Positions 43,180 to 51,973 of a stretch of DNA of 64,000 bases are shown here, piece by piece (positions within the stretch are counted from its first letter, which is position 1; the number at the start of each line of letters is the position of its first letter). The stretch spans positions 62,001 to 126,000 of the forward strand of contig JBMNPT010000001.1 in NCBI GenBank assembly GCA_050943735.1, written 5' to 3'. This stretch comes from JBMNPT01 sp050943735 (lineage in GTDB: Bacteria; Bacillota; Clostridia; Oscillospirales; RGIG577). The position numbers and the translations under genes were made by a program. The notes under the pieces were generated by a model. It made no database searches and was not told where the DNA came from. It saw nothing but the letters and a program-made list of their open reading frames with translations.

Positions 43180-46100
43180 TCACAGCAGATCCAGCATCTC
43201 GCTGATGGCCTGTGCTCCGCTCTGCTGGGGCAGTTTTTGAATGACAAAACCCGTCTGTTTGCCCGACAGGAAGGTGATGCGTTTCTGATAGGACTGGGTG
43301 AGAGCGGTCATACCCTCCAGTGTGAGATCGGTGGGGTACACATAGAGTTTTTCCCCCTTCTGGCTGATTTCCCGGATGCCCAACGCCGATGCCCGATTGC
43401 GCATCAGCGCGATGTCCACCAGATTGTTGACGCTCTCGGGGATGTCCCCAAACCGGTCGATGAGCTCATCCCGGATGTCCAGCGCGTCCTCGGGGGTCTG
43501 CAGGGCGGCAATCTTCTTGTAAATTTCAATACGGGTTTCCCCGCTGTGAATATAGCTCTCGGGAATGTAGGCATTGATGAACAGATCCACCGTACAGCTC
43601 ACCGGGATGGACTTCTCCTGACCGTTCTCTTCCAGCACCGCTTCGCTGAGCAGCTTGAGGTACATGTCATAGCCCACATTTTCCATATGGCCGTGCTGGC
43701 TGGTGCCCAAAATGCTGCCCGCACCCCGGATCTGCAAGTCCCGCATGGCAATTTTGAAACCGCTGCCGAACTCGGTATACTCCTTGATGGCCATCAGCCG
43801 TTTGACGGCGTCCTCGGGCAATACCCGTCCCGCCTCGTAGGTGAGGTAGGCATAAGCCCGGCGGGTACTGCGCCCCACTCGTCCCCGGATCTGATACAGC
43901 TGGGCCAGCCCCAGATGATCCGCCTTGGTGATGATGAGGGTATTGGCATTGGGAATGTCAATTCCCGTTTCGATGATGGTGGTGCACACCAGCACATCCG
44001 CCTCCCGGTCCAGGAAACGTCCCATCACCGCTGAAATTTCCTGTTCGGTCATCTTTCCATGGGCGAATTCCACATTGGCCTGGGGGACCAGCCGCTGGAT
44101 TTTGGCGGCTTCCTCGGCGATGTGTTCGGTGTTGTTGTACAGATAAAACACCTGCCCACCCCGGCGCAATTCCCGGGCAATGGCGTCCCGGATCACTCCG
44201 GGCTCATAGGCGCACACATAGGTGGCCACCGGATGCCGGTCCCGGGGCGGCTCATCGATGGTAGACATATCCCGGATGCCGCTCATGGCCATATTGAGGG
44301 TGCGGGGGATGGGGGTGGCGCTGAGGGTGAGGCAGTGTACATTGCGGGCCAGCTCCTTGAGCTTTTCCTTGTGCAGCACCCCAAACCGCTGTTCCTCATC
44401 CACCACCAGCAGCCCCAGGTCCTTGAATTTCACATCTTTCTGCAGCAGCCGGTGAGTGCCGATCACCACATCCACCATGCCGTTTTTCACGTCCCGCAGG
44501 ATCTCCTCCTGCTGTTTTTTGGTGCGGAACCGGGACAGCACCTGGATGCGCACCGGATACCCCTCAAACCGCTCCAGCATGGTGGTGTAATGCTGCTGAG
44601 CCAGCAGTGTGGTGGGTACCAGCACCGCCGCCTGTTTGCCGCCGCAGATGCACTTGAAGATGGCCCGCATGGCCACCTCTGTTTTGCCAAATCCCACGTC
44701 GCCGCAGAGCAGCCGGTCCATGGGCACCGTTCGCTCCATATCCCGCTTAATCTCTTCGGCGCAGCGCAGCTGATCATCGGTCTCCTCATAGGGGAATTTG
44801 GCCTCAAAATCCGCCTGCAGCTCATCGTCGGGCGGGAAGGCATGGCCGGGCAGCTGCTGCCGCGCCGCATACAGCGCGATCAGCTCCCGGGCCATCTCCT
44901 TGGCCGCAGCCTTCACCCGGGCCTTGGTCTTGTTCCACTCCCCGCCCCCCATTTTGGAGAGCTTCACCTGCCGGTTTTCACTGCCCACATATTTGCTGAT
45001 GAGATCCAGCTGGTTACAGGGTACAAACAGGGTATCGCTTCCCGCAAAGGCAATCTTCACATAGTCCTTGGCGGTCTTTTCAATCTCGATCTTCTCAATG
45101 CCCACAAACCGTCCGATGCCGTAGTTGCTGTGGACTACCAGATCGCCGGGCTTTAAGTCATTGTAAAAGAGGGGCTCTTTCTTACGGGCGGCTTTGCGCC
45201 GGGTGGTTTTGCGCCGGCCCACCGCCTCCGCTCCATGTTTTTCACTCAAAATGGCCAGTGCGGCGGTCTCATACTCCATGGACTGTCCGCTGGATGCCAC
45301 AGTGAGCACACATTCCCCCGGCTGGGGCAGCCGCTCCAGCGGAGTCACCACCGCCGCCGGAACTCCCTCTTCCTCCAGCAGCTGCCGCAACTTTTCCACC
45401 CGTTGGGGGGTACTGGCGCAGATCACCATGCCAAACCGCTTCTCCCGGTAATACTGCACCTCTTCCTGCAAAAACTCAAAGGAAGTGAAAGAGGACAGCC
45501 CCTTGCCCGCCAGAGAGATCAGCGTGCGGATGGGAATGTCAAAGCTGGAATTGTTGAAATTTTCGGTGATGACGGTGGGTCGTTTTTCCAGCCGTCGCAG
45601 CACCTCGGTGAAATCAAACTGAAAAGCGGCGCCCCGTCCATACCCCACCATCTGGGTGAGCAGTTCCTTCACATCCTCGTTCATTTGCCACTGGATGTCC
45701 TCGGCCGCCTTTTTGATGCCCTGATAATCGCTGAGCAGCACGCCAAACTCCCCGGGAAAATACTCCTCCAGCATGGCGGGGGACTGCAGCAGCGAAAAAT
45801 ACCGGTCAAAGCCCAACAGCTCGCCGCCTTCCCGCACCCGTTCCAAATCCTCCGCCAGCCGGGCCACGATTTCCTCCCGATTGTCCCGCTTGGACAACCG
45901 GGCCCGTTTCACCAGACTCTCCAGCGTGGCAATGGCCCCCGGCCGGTCCAGCAGCAACTGTTCTTTCACCGGCGCGATGCGGGCCTGCTCCGCCGATTCT
46001 CCCCGGCGTTGGGTGAGCAGGTCAAAGGGGGCAATGGTGTCAATCTCATCGTCAAAAAACTCAATTCGCAGAGGCTGATCCTCCACAGGGGAATACACAT

Positions 46101-46641
46101 CCACCAGGTAGCCCCGGCGGGAAAACTGCCCCACGCCCTCAATGGTCTCGGCGTGGACATACCCGGCCTCCACCAGCCGTTGGCACAGCTGCTCCGGCTC
46201 CATGCGCTGGCCCGGCTCCAGGGTGAAAAACCGATCGCAAAACGCCTGCCGCGGCGGCAAAAACTGCAGCAACGCTCCGATGGTAGTCACCACAATCCTA
46301 GCCTTGCCCCGGCGGATGGCGTCAATGGTGCGGATGCGCAGGTGTTCCCACTCATAGCTGCGCCCCTCCACCGGATAGAACACCGTATCCCGCTGGGGAT
46401 AGTGATACACTCCCTCCGGACAGAACGCCTGCACGCCCTTCAGCACTCCGGTGGCTTCATAGTCATCCTTGGCGATGAACAGCACCGGCCGGTCCAGCTG
46501 CCGCTGGCAATAGGCCAGCAAATGCTGACGCTGTCCCTCTGCGATGTTGTTGATCAAAACGGGAAATTCTCCCCGTTCCAGCGCATTGACCACCCGGTTG
46601 AACTCAAATCGTTCCCCGGGGATGTGCAGCAATCCTTCCAT
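43180..46641 (-). CDS. mfd: Transcription-repair coupling factor Mfd
   Basis: 1,153 residues; removes stalled RNA polymerase and recruits UvrA. Domains are visible in order. First a UvrB-like N-terminal module (LLAYCQRQLDRPVLFIAKDDYEA). Next the RNA polymerase-interacting CarD/TRCF domain (LKPGDLVVHSNYGIGRFVGI). Then the RecG-like motor with Walker A CGDVGFGKTE (about 642) and box DEEQRFG (about 744). Last the C-terminal TRCF domain (EIYKKIAAL and following). The frame also has an ATG four codons earlier (46653), but GAGGGAT fits the ATG at 46641, directly after the pth stop. Confidence 0.97.
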   Translation of the reverse strand: MEGLLHIPGERFEFNRVVNALERGEFPVLINNIAEGQRQHLLAYCQRQLDRPVLFIAKDDYEATGVLKGVQAFCPEGVYHYPQRDTVFYPVEGRSYEWEHLRIRTIDAIRRGKARIVVTTIGALLQFLPPRQAFCDRFFTLEPGQRMEPEQLCQRLVEAGYVHAETIEGVGQFSRRGYLVDVYSPVEDQPLRIEFFDDEIDTIAPFDLLTQRRGESAEQARIAPVKEQLLLDRPGAIATLESLVKRARLSKRDNREEIVARLAEDLERVREGGELLGFDRYFSLLQSPAMLEEYFPGEFGVLLSDYQGIKKAAEDIQWQMNEDVKELLTQMVGYGRGAAFQFDFTEVLRRLEKRPTVITENFNNSSFDIPIRTLISLAGKGLSSFTSFEFLQEEVQYYREKRFGMVICASTPQRVEKLRQLLEEEGVPAAVVTPLERLPQPGECVLTVASSGQSMEYETAALAILSEKHGAEAVGRRKTTRRKAARKKEPLFYNDLKPGDLVVHSNYGIGRFVGIEKIEIEKTAKDYVKIAFAGSDTLFVPCNQLDLISKYVGSENRQVKLSKMGGGEWNKTKARVKAAAKEMARELIALYAARQQLPGHAFPPDDELQADFEAKFPYEETDDQLRCAEEIKRDMERTVPMDRLLCGDVGFGKTEVAMRAIFKCICGGKQAAVLVPTTLLAQQHYTTMLERFEGYPVRIQVLSRFRTKKQQEEILRDVKNGMVDVVIGTHRLLQKDVKFKDLGLLVVDEEQRFGVLHKEKLKELARNVHCLTLSATPIPRTLNMAMSGIRDMSTIDEPPRDRHPVATYVCAYEPGVIRDAIARELRRGGQVFYLYNNTEHIAEEAAKIQRLVPQANVEFAHGKMTEQEISAVMGRFLDREADVLVCTTIIETGIDIPNANTLIITKADHLGLAQLYQIRGRVGRSTRRAYAYLTYEAGRVLPEDAVKRLMAIKEYTEFGSGFKIAMRDLQIRGAGSILGTSQHGHMENVGYDMYLKLLSEAVLEENGQEKSIPVSCTVDLFINAYIPESYIHSGETRIEIYKKIAALQTPEDALDIRDELIDRFGDIPESVNNLVDIALMRNRASALGIREISQKGEKLYVYPTDLTLEGMTALTQSYQKRITFLSGKQTGFVIQKLPQQSGAQAISEMLDLL

Positions 46642-46642
46642 A

Positions 46643-47251
46643 TTATCCCTCATTTCCGCTCGCCGCCGGGGGAGCGGGTTTCTTCACCGTCACATTGCAC
46701 CGGTTCATGGCCTCCTTGGGCTGGCCGGCCACCAACAGTTCCACTGCCTCCATGCACTTGGGCAGCAACCCATCCAGCACCTTTTCCTCCTGCCGGGTGA
46801 ACTGCCCCAGCACCCAGTCGGCCAGATCATAGTCCGGATGGGGCTTGCCCCCCACCCCCACCTTGACCCGGGGAAACTGGTCGCTGCGGGTCTGGTAGAT
46901 GATGGACTTGATGCCGTTGTGACCGCCGGCGCTGCCTTTTTCCCGGATGCGCAGACTGCCCACCTCCATGGAAATGTCATCATACACCACAATCACATCC
47001 TCCATGGTCAGTTTATAGTATTCCACCGCATCCCGGATGCACTCTCCGCTGAGATTCATATAGGTCTGCGGCTTGAGCAGCAATACCTTTTCGGTGCCCA
47101 TGCGGCATTCGCCATACAGACCCCGGAACTTCACCCGGTCCACCTTGCAGCCCATCCGGTCCGCTATATAATCTATCACCCAAAATCCGATATTATGCCG
47201 GGTGTATTGATACTCTCTGCCGGGATTCCCCAGCCCTACCACAATTTTCAT
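46643..47251 (-). CDS. pth: Peptidyl-tRNA hydrolase
   Basis: 202 residues. It frees tRNA from prematurely released peptidyl-tRNA. Family motifs: IVVGLGNPGREYQYTRHNIGF with the catalytic His near 20, KPQTYMNLSGE, VVYDDISMEVG and GSAGGHNGIKSI. The C-terminal tail is slightly longer than usual and proline/alanine-rich. It overlaps the GNAT gene by four bases and runs into mfd, a conserved pairing in Firmicutes. Confidence 0.97.
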   Translation of the reverse strand: MKIVVGLGNPGREYQYTRHNIGFWVIDYIADRMGCKVDRVKFRGLYGECRMGTEKVLLLKPQTYMNLSGECIRDAVEYYKLTMEDVIVVYDDISMEVGSLRIREKGSAGGHNGIKSIIYQTRSDQFPRVKVGVGGKPHPDYDLADWVLGQFTRQEEKVLDGLLPKCMEAVELLVAGQPKEAMNRCNVTVKKPAPPAASGNEG

Positions 47252-47760
47252 GCTTCCTCCTGCACCTGTTTTTCCATGATGTAGTCATCCATCACATAGC
47301 CGCCGCCAATGTCCGCCACTTCCTCCCGGATGGTGACAAAGCCCATGGCCTGATAGGCCGCGATGGACCCGCTGTTGTGCCGGTTGACGGTGAGCCACAC
47401 CCGGCCCAGCTTGTGCTGCCGCGCGGTCTCTTCACAAAATTCCACCGCCCGGCGGGCCACTCCCTGCCGGCGTGCGGCGGCGTCCACATAAATTTTACTG
47501 AGGAAGAGTCCTTCCTTGCCGGGCACAATGCCCAGAAAACCCACCGTCTGTCCGTCCAGCTCCATCAGATAGTACTCATACCCCTCCTGCTCCAGCTGGC
47601 GGGTGATGGCCGGAACGCTTTGCAGCAGCTCCACCATGTAGTCCACCTGCGCCACACCCAGCAGCGTATCATAATGCTGGTGCCAGATCCGGTCGGCCAG
47701 CTGGGCGGTGGTCTCAATCTGCTGCGGAGTTTTCACCCGCTGCATGGATATGGTTTTCAT
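47248..47760 (-). CDS. GNAT-family N-acetyltransferase
   Basis: A 170-residue GNAT enzyme with the acetyl-CoA motif A at IYVDAAARRQGVARRAVEF and motif B at NRHNSGSIAAYQAMGFV, a form close to RimI-like or small-molecule acetyltransferases. The substrate is unknown. Two ATGs compete (47766 and 47760); the GGAGG spacing favours the second. It lies in the glmU-prs-pth-mfd block, where many Firmicutes carry ribosomal protein bL25 (ctc) instead. Confidence 0.87.
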   Translation of the reverse strand: MKTISMQRVKTPQQIETTAQLADRIWHQHYDTLLGVAQVDYMVELLQSVPAITRQLEQEGYEYYLMELDGQTVGFLGIVPGKEGLFLSKIYVDAAARRQGVARRAVEFCEETARQHKLGRVWLTVNRHNSGSIAAYQAMGFVTIREEVADIGGGYVMDDYIMEKQVQEEA

Positions 47761-47779
47761 TTGCATTCCTCCTTGTCAA

Positions 47780-47795
47780 TGTTCCACGGGAAACA
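47780..47795. other. Degenerate parS-like palindrome
   Basis: TGTTCCACGGGAAACA differs at one position (G for T at base 10) from the ParB-binding consensus TGTTNCACGTGNAACA. It lies between prs and the GNAT gene, in a block that is near the origin in B. subtilis. A Noc-type site or chance are alternatives. Confidence 0.4.
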
Positions 47796-47840
47796 CAATT
47801 CGGGAAAGTTCTCTCTTTTTTCCCTTTTTCGGCACAATAC

Positions 47841-47871
47841 AGAGAAGGGCGAAGAATCAATCTCCGCCCTT
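47841..47871 (-). terminator. Weak terminator-like hairpin after prs
   Basis: A 7-bp stem AAGGGCG/CGCCCTT (47845-47851 and 47865-47871) lies 21 bases after the prs stop; the tail is CTCTG rather than a T run, so termination may be partial. Confidence 0.35.
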
Positions 47872-47892
47872 GACTGGGTTGTTATGTAGTTC

Positions 47893-48852
47893 TCAGATAA
47901 ACAGCGTAGATACGGGCAGATCCTCGTAAATGCGCTCAATGGCCTCCGCAAACACGTGGGCGCAGGGCAGCATGGTGATCTTATCCAGCTTCTTTTCGCC
48001 CTCCACCGGAACGGTATCCAGCAGCACCAGTTCATTGATCACACTGTCGCGAATCCGCTCAATGGCCGGACCGGACAGCACGCCATGGGTAGCGCAGGCG
48101 GTTACGGAAGCCGCTCCGCCCCGTTCCACCAGAGCCTTGGCGGCGTTGCACAGGGTACCAGCGGTATCCACCATATCATCCACCAGGATGACATCCTTGT
48201 CCTTTACATCACCGATGATGTTCATGACTTCACACACATTGGCCTTTTCCCGGCGCTTGTCCACAATGGCCAGCGGCACATTCAGACGGCGGGCAAAGTT
48301 CCGGGCACGGGTCACAGAACCCAGGTCGGGAGAAACACATACCAGATTGTCCTTGCGGCCTTCAAACTTCTGCACGAAATAGGGAGTGAGGATGGGCACA
48401 CCCAACAGATGGTCCACAGGAATATCGAAAAAGCCCTGGATCTGCGCCGCGTGCAGGTCCATGGTGAGCACCCGGTCAGCACCTGCGGCGGAAATCATAT
48501 CGGCGCACAGCTTGGCCGAAATGGGATCTCTGGCCTTGGCCTTGCGGTCCTGACGGGCATAGCCCATATAGGGAATTACCGCGGTGATCCGGCCGGCGGA
48601 CGCCCGCTTGAAGGCATCGATCATGATCAGCATTTCCATCAGATGATCGTTTACAGGGGAGCAGGTGGACTGCACCACAAACACATCGCTGCCACGCACC
48701 GTTTCATTGATGCTCACCGAAATCTCACCGTCGGAGAAAGTCTGTACCGTCGCGTCGCCCAGCTTGGTTCCCAATGCGGTGGCGATGCTGCGTGCCACAG
48801 GGATGTTGGAATTTCCCGCGAAAATCTTGATGTCTTTACCGTGGTTTATCAT
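47893..48852 (-). CDS. prs: Ribose-phosphate pyrophosphokinase
   Basis: 319 residues; makes PRPP from ribose 5-phosphate and ATP for nucleotide, histidine and tryptophan synthesis. Seen are the opening KIFAGNSNIPVARSIA, YARQDRKAKARDPISAK (ATP/flexible loop) and the PRPP-binding VILVDDMVDTAGTL. GGGAGGAA precedes the ATG at 48852; an in-frame upstream ATG overlaps glmU and is rejected. Cotranscribed with glmU. Confidence 0.98.
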   Translation of the reverse strand: MINHGKDIKIFAGNSNIPVARSIATALGTKLGDATVQTFSDGEISVSINETVRGSDVFVVQSTCSPVNDHLMEMLIMIDAFKRASAGRITAVIPYMGYARQDRKAKARDPISAKLCADMISAAGADRVLTMDLHAAQIQGFFDIPVDHLLGVPILTPYFVQKFEGRKDNLVCVSPDLGSVTRARNFARRLNVPLAIVDKRREKANVCEVMNIIGDVKDKDVILVDDMVDTAGTLCNAAKALVERGGAASVTACATHGVLSGPAIERIRDSVINELVLLDTVPVEGEKKLDKITMLPCAHVFAEAIERIYEDLPVSTLFI

Positions 48853-48854
48853 GG

Positions 48855-50219
48855 TTATTCCTCCCGTTTTTTCCATCCTGTTTTATTTATCTGCCGGGCC
48901 CGGGCAATCGCCAGGCTTTTCTCCGGCACTTCGTCTGTAATGGTGGAGCCTGCCGCTATATAAGCTCCTTCTCGTACCGTCACCGGCGCCACCAGATTGG
49001 TATTGCAGCCAATGAAAGCATGGTCTTCCACCACGGTGCGGAATTTCCGCTTGCCGTCGTAGTTGACCGTCACGGTACCGCAGCCCACATTGATGCCGCC
49101 GCCAAAATCGCTGTCGCCAATGTAGGTGAGATGAGAAATCTTGGTGCCATCTCCGATGGTGGAATTTTTCACTTCCACAAAATCCCCCACCTTGATGTCA
49201 TTGCCGATGCGGCTGCCCGGCCGGATATAGGCAAAGGGGCCTACCTGCACCCGATCCCCAATGGTGGAATCACTGGCCACCGAGGCGTTCACTGTGGTGT
49301 GACTGCCGATGGTCATACGCTCCAGCTGGGTATTGGGGCCGATGACACAGCCTTCCCCGATGGTCACTCCCGCCTTGATGATGGTGGAGGGATAGATGTG
49401 GGTATCGGGGCCGATCTGGGCGTCCGGCGCGATGTAGGTGCTGGCCTTGTCGTAAATGGTGACGCCTTCCTTCATCCAGTGGGTGAGGATGCGTTCTTTT
49501 GCCACCTGCGCGGCTTCATACAGCTGCGCCCGGTCGTTTATGCCCATGATTTGCTGGGAATCCTCACACACCATGGCCCGCACCCGCTTGCCCTGGCTCA
49601 CCAGAATTCCGATGGTATCGGTGAGATAGTACTCGCCCTGGGCGTTGTCATTGGTGAGAAGATCCAGTGTCTGCAGCAGCTCCTCCGCCTGGAAAGCGTA
49701 AATGCCGCTGTTGATTTCCTTCACCTGCTGCTGAGCGGGCGTGGCGTCCTTCTGCTCCACAATGCCGGTGACATTGCCCTGCTCATCCCGCAAAATGCGG
49801 CCGTAGCCAAAGGGATTGTCCAGCCGGCCCGCCAATACGGTGGCACTGGCCTGCTGCTCCTCATGCTGCCGGCACAGTTCCGCCAGTGTTTTCGCCTCAA
49901 TCAGCGGAGTATCGCCGGACAAAATCACCACAGTATCGCCCTGATGCCGCCGGAGAAATTCCCGGCACTGCATCACCGCGTGGCCGGTGCCCAGCTGCTG
50001 CTCCTGCACCGCAAACTCACATTGGCCCTCCAACGCCTGCATCACCTGCTGGCGTCCATGGCCGGTGACCACACACAGATCTTCCATACCCGCCTTCCGG
50101 CTGGCATCCATTACCCACCCCACCAGGGGCTTAAAAAGCAGCTGGCAAAGTACTTTCGGGTCATTTGATTTCATCCGAGTGCCTTTGCCCGCCGCCAAAA
50201 TTATGCCGCAATGCGCCAT
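48855..50219 (-). CDS. glmU: Bifunctional glucosamine-1-phosphate acetyltransferase/UDP-GlcNAc pyrophosphorylase
   Basis: 454 residues. The N-terminal uridylyltransferase has AHCGIILAAGKGTRM (signature GxGTxM) and LSGDTPLI. The C-terminal left-handed beta-helix acetyltransferase (about 250-450) has many hexapeptide repeats and NYDGKRKFRTVVEDHAFIG. It makes UDP-GlcNAc for peptidoglycan and other glycans. AAGGAG precedes the ATG at 50219. A conserved promoter lies about 70 bases upstream. Confidence 0.97.
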   Translation of the reverse strand: MAHCGIILAAGKGTRMKSNDPKVLCQLLFKPLVGWVMDASRKAGMEDLCVVTGHGRQQVMQALEGQCEFAVQEQQLGTGHAVMQCREFLRRHQGDTVVILSGDTPLIEAKTLAELCRQHEEQQASATVLAGRLDNPFGYGRILRDEQGNVTGIVEQKDATPAQQQVKEINSGIYAFQAEELLQTLDLLTNDNAQGEYYLTDTIGILVSQGKRVRAMVCEDSQQIMGINDRAQLYEAAQVAKERILTHWMKEGVTIYDKASTYIAPDAQIGPDTHIYPSTIIKAGVTIGEGCVIGPNTQLERMTIGSHTTVNASVASDSTIGDRVQVGPFAYIRPGSRIGNDIKVGDFVEVKNSTIGDGTKISHLTYIGDSDFGGGINVGCGTVTVNYDGKRKFRTVVEDHAFIGCNTNLVAPVTVREGAYIAAGSTITDEVPEKSLAIARARQINKTGWKKREE

Positions 50220-50287
50220 TCTGGTCGCTCCTTCCAGTTTATCCCGAAATTTTACCGGGATGCGCAATTCTCTTAACATACACTTTT

Positions 50288-50316
50288 ATTATGGCTGTTT
50301 TTTGCCTGTTTTGCAA
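50288..50316 (-). promoter_or_regulatory. Promoter of glmU-prs
   Basis: TTGCAA (50311-50316), 17 bases, CATAAT (50288-50293) on the minus strand, giving a leader of about 65 bases. Confidence 0.8.
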
Positions 50317-50441
50317 GAGGTGGGGGGGGTTTTCCCCCTGATTCTCCACTTTTGTGCGTTCTAAACGGATATTGTCATATGATTTTATGCACAAGCACAA
50401 ATTTTGAACACCATTTTTGTTTGCTTGGGATTTTCTTGTAT

Positions 50442-50480
50442 AAAAAAACCGCTGCGGCACCATTTTTGCCGCAGCGGTTT
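50442..50480 (-). terminator. Terminator of the tRNA-Leu gene
   Basis: A 10-bp stem CCGCTGCGGC/GCCGCAGCGG (50449-50458 and 50468-50477) followed by seven T on the minus strand (50442-50448), right after the tRNA 3' end. Confidence 0.9.
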
Positions 50481-50483
50481 TTG

Positions 50484-50568
50484 TGGTACGGGTAGTGGGG
50501 GTCGAACCCACACGCCTCGCGGCACAGGAACCTAAATCCTGCACGTCTGCCAATTCCGCCATACCCGC
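50484..50568 (-). tRNA. tRNA-Leu (anticodon UAG)
   Basis: 85 nt including an encoded CCA end. It has a cloverleaf with acceptor stem GCGGGTA/TACCCGT (first pair a G-U), an anticodon stem CAGGA/TCCTG with loop TTTAGGT (anticodon at 50532-50534), a long variable arm typical of class II tRNAs, a T-arm GTGGGTTCGACCCCCAC and discriminator A. The UAG anticodon reads CUN leucine codons. Confidence 0.96.
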
Positions 50569-50649
50569 ATATTACATCAATACCATGCCTATTATGCCAC
50601 GGGCCGGTGACGGTGTCAACTCCCCCTCCTATCGCTTGTCCTTTCTTAT

Positions 50650-50692
50650 ATAAAAAACCGCGGAGGATTTCCTTTGCAGGCTTCCTCCGCGG
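50650..50692 (-). terminator. Terminator of the polyamine operon
   Basis: A 10-bp stem CCGCGGAGGA/TCCTCCGCGG (50658-50667 and 50683-50692) with six T on the minus strand (50652-50657), 18 bases after the dehydrogenase stop. Confidence 0.92.
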
Positions 50693-50710
50693 CATATCTC
50701 ATTTGCAGTC

Positions 50711-51970
50711 TCACTCCACCAATGTGGGGTTGAAATCTTCCTGCCAGGGCAGGCCCCACTTATTGAGAGCCTCCATATAGGGATCGGGATCGAACTCCTC
50801 CACCGTATACACACCGGGCTTGTTCCACTTGCCGGTGAGCAGCATCATGGCGCCGATCATGGCAGGCACGCCGGTGGTATAGCTGATGGCCTGGCTGCCC
50901 ACTTCCCGGTAGCACTCCTGATGATCGCACACATTGTAGAGGTAATAGGTGCGCTTCTTGCCGTCCTTGGTGCCGGTGAAAATACAGCCAATGTTGGTCT
51001 TGCCCACTGTGCGGGGACCCAGGCTGGCGGGATCGGGCAGCAGCGCCTTGAGGAACTGAATGGGCACAATCTTGTGGCCTTCAAACTCCACTGGTGTGGT
51101 GGACAGCATCCCCACGTTTTCCAGACAGTTCATATGGGTGAGATAGCTCTGGCCAAAAGTCATGAAGAACCGGATGCGCTTGACCCCCGGGATGTTTTTG
51201 GCCAGGGATTCAATCTCCTCGTGGTGCAGCAGATACATATCCTTCTGGCCCACCTGGTCGAAGTTGTACTCCCGCTTGATGCTCATGGCAGGAATCTCCA
51301 CCCAATGGCCGTTCTCCCAGTAGGAGCCGGGAGCGGACACTTCCCGCAGGTTGATCTCAGGATTGAAGTTAGTGGCAAAGGGATAGCCGTGGTCGCCGCC
51401 GTTGCAGTCCAGAATGTCAATGGTGTCGATGGTGTCGAAGATGTGCTTCTGGGCATAGGCGCAATAGGCCTGGGTCACACCGGGGTCAAAGCCGCTGCCC
51501 AACAGGGCGGTGAGACCGGCCTTTTCAAACTTTTCCTTGTAGGCCCACTGCCAGGAATAGTCAAAGTACGCGGTGAAGCCCTCTTCCTTGCAGCGTTTTT
51601 CATAGATGGCCCGCCACTGGGGATCATCGGTGTCCTCCGGCTCATAGTTGGCGGTGTCCATATAGTTGACGCCGCAGGCCAGACAGGCATCCATGATGGT
51701 GAGATCCTGGTAGGGCAGGGCAATGTTCATCACCAGCTCGGGCTGGAATTCCCGAATCAGTGCGATGAGCTGGTTCACATCATCCGCGTCCACCTGAGCG
51801 GTATGAATGATGGTTTTGGTTTTACCCTCCAGCTCCGCTTTGAGTTTGTCACATTTGCTCTTAGTACGGCTGGCGATCATGATCTCCGAAAAGACCTCGC
51901 TGTTCTGACAGCACTTGTGAATGGCCACACCGGCCACGCCGCCGCATCCGATGATCAGACACTTTCCCAT
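50711..51970 (-). CDS. Carboxynorspermidine/carboxyspermidine dehydrogenase (saccharopine dehydrogenase family)
   Basis: A 419-residue Lys9-type saccharopine dehydrogenase-family protein with an N-terminal Rossmann motif GCGGVAG (9-15) and signatures GVNYMDTANYEPED, LLGSGFDPGVTQAY and DGKKRTYYLYNVCDH. Family members condense aspartate semialdehyde with a diamine to carboxy(nor)spermidine. It is the last gene of the operon with speD, speA and speE, 3 bases after speE. The expected decarboxylase (nspC) is not adjacent; instead a terminator and a tRNA follow. Saccharopine metabolism itself is less likely given this setting. Confidence 0.85.
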   Translation of the reverse strand: MGKCLIIGCGGVAGVAIHKCCQNSEVFSEIMIASRTKSKCDKLKAELEGKTKTIIHTAQVDADDVNQLIALIREFQPELVMNIALPYQDLTIMDACLACGVNYMDTANYEPEDTDDPQWRAIYEKRCKEEGFTAYFDYSWQWAYKEKFEKAGLTALLGSGFDPGVTQAYCAYAQKHIFDTIDTIDILDCNGGDHGYPFATNFNPEINLREVSAPGSYWENGHWVEIPAMSIKREYNFDQVGQKDMYLLHHEEIESLAKNIPGVKRIRFFMTFGQSYLTHMNCLENVGMLSTTPVEFEGHKIVPIQFLKALLPDPASLGPRTVGKTNIGCIFTGTKDGKKRTYYLYNVCDHQECYREVGSQAISYTTGVPAMIGAMMLLTGKWNKPGVYTVEEFDPDPYMEALNKWGLPWQEDFNPTLVE

Positions 51971-51973
51971 ATT

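Noticed and set aside
50711..51970. Calling the saccharopine-dehydrogenase-family gene a lysine-pathway enzyme
   Set aside because: Its operon with speD, speA and speE makes the carboxy(nor)spermidine dehydrogenase role much more likely.
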